Part shown: positions 5,191 through 6,610 of the stretch, piece by piece
How the letters are laid out: each line of letters opens with the position of its first letter
Position numbering within the stretch: position 1 is the first letter of the stretch
Assembly: GCA_018065965.1 (NCBI GenBank)
Contig: JAGHSH010000037.1
Span: 1-6,610, forward strand
Direction: 5' to 3'
Source of the DNA: Candidatus Apopatocola equi
GTDB lineage: Bacteria; Bacillota; Clostridia; Oscillospirales; Oscillospiraceae
Length of the DNA: 6,610 nucleotides
Translations under genes and position numbers: made by a program
Notes under the pieces: generated by a model
What the model was told of the DNA's origin: nothing
Seen by the model: only the letters and a program-made list of their open reading frames with translations
Databases searched by the model: none

Positions 5191-6489
5191 ATGAAAACGC
5201 TTTTTACCGGCGCCGATATCCTTACGGAGGAAAACGGCATCTATAAAACCCTGAAGCATGCCTGTCTCGGCGTTGAGAATGACACCATCTGCTATATCGG
5301 TGAGAGCATTCCCGAAGAGCCCTATGATGTGATCCGCGACTTTTCCGGCAAGCTGCTCATCCCCGGTCTCATCAACGGCCATACCCATACGCCCATGACG
5401 CTGCTCCGCGGGCTGGGCAGCGATCAGAACCTGCAGACCTGGCTCTATGACTACATTTTCCCCACCGAGGACAAACTCCGTGCGCAGGACATCCGCGTGG
5501 GCACGGATCTGGCTCTGCTGGAGATGCTCTCCACCGGCACCACCTCCTTTACGGATATGTATAACTTCACCGAGGAGACCGTTGCCGCCTGCACGGACGC
5601 GGGTATCAAGGCCAATCTCTGCCGTCCCGTTCAGGAATTCGATTCTAACGCCGATCCCCGGGAGAATTTCCGCATCCGCGAGTCCATGGAGCTCTTCCGT
5701 GGCTTCCACCACGCCGCCGAGGATCGCATCCGCATTGACTTTGCCATCCACGCCGAATATACCTCCAACGAAAGCACCGTCCGCTATTACAGCGAGCTGG
5801 CTGCGGAGAACCATGGCCGGATGCACCTGCATATGTCCGAAACCAAAACAGAACACGAAGAGTGCATCGCACGCCGCGGCAAGACCCCTGCCGCCTATTT
5901 CCGGGATTGCGGCACCTTCCTCTCCCCCACCGCCGCCGCCCACTGCGTGTGGGTCAGCGAGGAGGACATTGAGATCATGGCCCAGTGCGGCGTGACCGCC
6001 ATGCACAACCCCAGCTCCAACATGAAGCTGGGCAGCGGCTTTGCGCCTGTGGAGAAGATGCGGCAGCGGGGCGTGAACGTGACCCTTGGTACCGACGGCG
6101 CCGCCAGCAACAACAACCTCAATATGTTCGAGGAGCTGCATCTGGCCTCCATTATCCACAACGGTTACATGACCGACCCCACGGTCATGAAGCCCGAAAT
6201 CACTTTTGCCATGGCTACCCGCAACGGCGCCCTGCAGCAGGGTCGGGAGGACACCGGCGCATTGGTCGTGGGCAAGAAGGCCGATGTGGTGGCCATTGAT
6301 CTGCACCGGCCGCACCTCTTCCCCAACCCCGACACGCTCTCCACCCTCTGCTACACCGCTCAGGGCAACGACGTCTGCATGACCATGGTCAACGGGAAAG
6401 TCCTCTATGAGAACGGCGAATTCAAGACCATCGATGCCGAGCGCGTCTATGCGCTGGCTGCCGAAAGCGTTGCCTATCTTGGCATCTGA
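5191..6489 (+). CDS. mtaD: 5-methylthioadenosine/S-adenosylhomocysteine deaminase family amidohydrolase
   Basis: This 432-residue metal-dependent amidohydrolase should convert the adenine group of nucleosides such as SAH, 5'-methylthioadenosine, 5'-deoxyadenosine or adenosine to hypoxanthine, releasing ammonia. The TIM-barrel metal site is visible: H64 and H66 in PGLINGHTHTP, H214 with catalytic E217 in HLHMSE, H251 in AAHC, and D302 in TLGTDGAASNNN. E93 (PTED), R145 (LCRP) and H187 (AIHAEY) appear to match the substrate-contacting residues of the Thermotoga enzyme TM0936; that correspondence is from memory. The N-terminal (about 1-55) and C-terminal (about 360-432) parts form the usual composite beta domain. 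The ribosome site is a weak purine run (AAGAGAAGAGAAAG, 5170-5183) with no GGAGG, so translation may depend on the preceding gene, which ends 20 bases upstream. Related guanine or atrazine-type hydrolases are alternatives, but the neighbours favour SAH/MTA/adenosine-type substrates. Confidence 0.88.
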   Translation: MKTLFTGADILTEENGIYKTLKHACLGVENDTICYIGESIPEEPYDVIRDFSGKLLIPGLINGHTHTPMTLLRGLGSDQNLQTWLYDYIFPTEDKLRAQDIRVGTDLALLEMLSTGTTSFTDMYNFTEETVAACTDAGIKANLCRPVQEFDSNADPRENFRIRESMELFRGFHHAAEDRIRIDFAIHAEYTSNESTVRYYSELAAENHGRMHLHMSETKTEHEECIARRGKTPAAYFRDCGTFLSPTAAAHCVWVSEEDIEIMAQCGVTAMHNPSSNMKLGSGFAPVEKMRQRGVNVTLGTDGAASNNNLNMFEELHLASIIHNGYMTDPTVMKPEITFAMATRNGALQQGREDTGALVVGKKADVVAIDLHRPHLFPNPDTLSTLCYTAQGNDVCMTMVNGKVLYENGEFKTIDAERVYALAAESVAYLGI

Positions 6490-6493
6490 GGTG
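6488..6493 (+). promoter_or_regulatory. Ribosome binding site of the last, partial gene
   Basis: GAGGTG overlaps the last two bases of the mtaD stop codon and lies 6 bases before ATG 6500. It supports that start rather than the in-frame GTG at 6491, which lies inside the site itself. Confidence 0.7.
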
Positions 6494-6499
6494 CAGCCG

Positions 6500-6610
6500 A
6501 TGGAAAGACAGGATAAGGATCTGGCTTTCATGCTGCAATACGAAAATGTGGCATGGTATGAGAACGGCACCGTGCGGATTTTGGATCGGCGCGTGTATCC
6601 TACTGCCGTC
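6500..6610 (+). CDS. Start of a gene resembling the MtnA/eIF2B-like isomerase family, cut by window edge
   Basis: An open frame of 37 codons runs from ATG 6500 to the last base without a stop, 10 bases after mtaD and with its own ribosome site overlapping the mtaD stop. The visible peptide contains YENVAWYENG followed by VRILDRRVYP (about residues 14-34). This resembles the N-terminus of S-methyl-5-thioribose-1-phosphate isomerase-like proteins, where a short beta-hairpin ends in a conserved L-D-Q/R-R-x-x-P stretch. Such enzymes isomerise aldose 1-phosphates to ketose 1-phosphates. This would fit after a nucleoside phosphorylase, which makes pentose 1-phosphates. With so little sequence, the family call is tentative and the substrate unknown. 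Tight spacing supports the same operon as the phosphorylase and deaminase genes. Confidence 0.5.
   Translation, partial: MERQDKDLAFMLQYENVAWYENGTVRILDRRVYPTAV

Noticed and set aside
5447..5995. A 182-codon + strand frame inside mtaD
   Set aside because: It is rich in Pro, Ser and Arg, typical of an out-of-frame reading of a GC-rich gene, and lies wholly within mtaD.
5140..6570. A 476-codon open frame on the - strand opposite mtaD
   Set aside because: It covers a clear amidohydrolase gene, is rich in Gly, Ala, His and Val as expected of an antisense shadow, and shows no family motif.

Overview
The window looks like ordinary chromosome from a GC-rich member of the Clostridia, probably the Oscillospiraceae/Ruminococcaceae side. 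The reasons are the gene families (a clostridial-type serA followed by a DUF1015 gene, an SPL-like radical SAM protein, a short-form adenosylhomocysteinase), clear Shine-Dalgarno sites, consensus sigma-A-type promoters, and an RNase P RNA with A-type features. This placement is an inference from recognised families, not a search result. All genes lie on the + strand, and I see no insertion sequence, phage gene, CRISPR array or tRNA.

Layout. (1) 1-1527: the 3' end of serA (ACT domain of 3-phosphoglycerate dehydrogenase), a DUF1015 gene overlapping its stop codon by one base, and a strong intrinsic terminator with a UUCG loop. (2) 1540-1968: a promoter, the RNase P RNA gene rnpB, and a trailing hairpin without a U-tract. 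(3) 1997-2863: a radical SAM protein of the spore-photoproduct-lyase-like family (COG1533 type), ending in a sequence that matches the bacterial sliding-clamp-binding consensus. (4) 2929-4304: a perfect-consensus promoter with an extended -10, ahcY (adenosylhomocysteinase, short form), and a terminator-like hairpin. (5) 4330-6610: a purine nucleoside phosphorylase, an MtaD-type SAH/MTA deaminase, and the first 37 codons of a gene that resembles the MtnA/eIF2B-like sugar-phosphate isomerase family.

How the genes fit together. Regions 4 and 5 form a coherent salvage set for the nucleoside by-products of S-adenosylmethionine. AhcY splits the SAH-type thioether, the deaminase converts the 6-amino purine to a 6-oxo purine, the 6-oxopurine-type phosphorylase releases hypoxanthine and a pentose 1-phosphate, and the last gene may isomerise a pentose 1-phosphate. 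The order of the deaminase and hydrolase steps is open: SAH may be deaminated first, giving S-inosylhomocysteine. The serine genes at the left form a separate transcription unit, in which the DUF1015 protein is the least understood member.

I see no clearly new system. The points most worth a second look are the deaminase-linked SAH route, the clamp motif on the radical SAM protein, and the serA-coupled DUF1015 gene.
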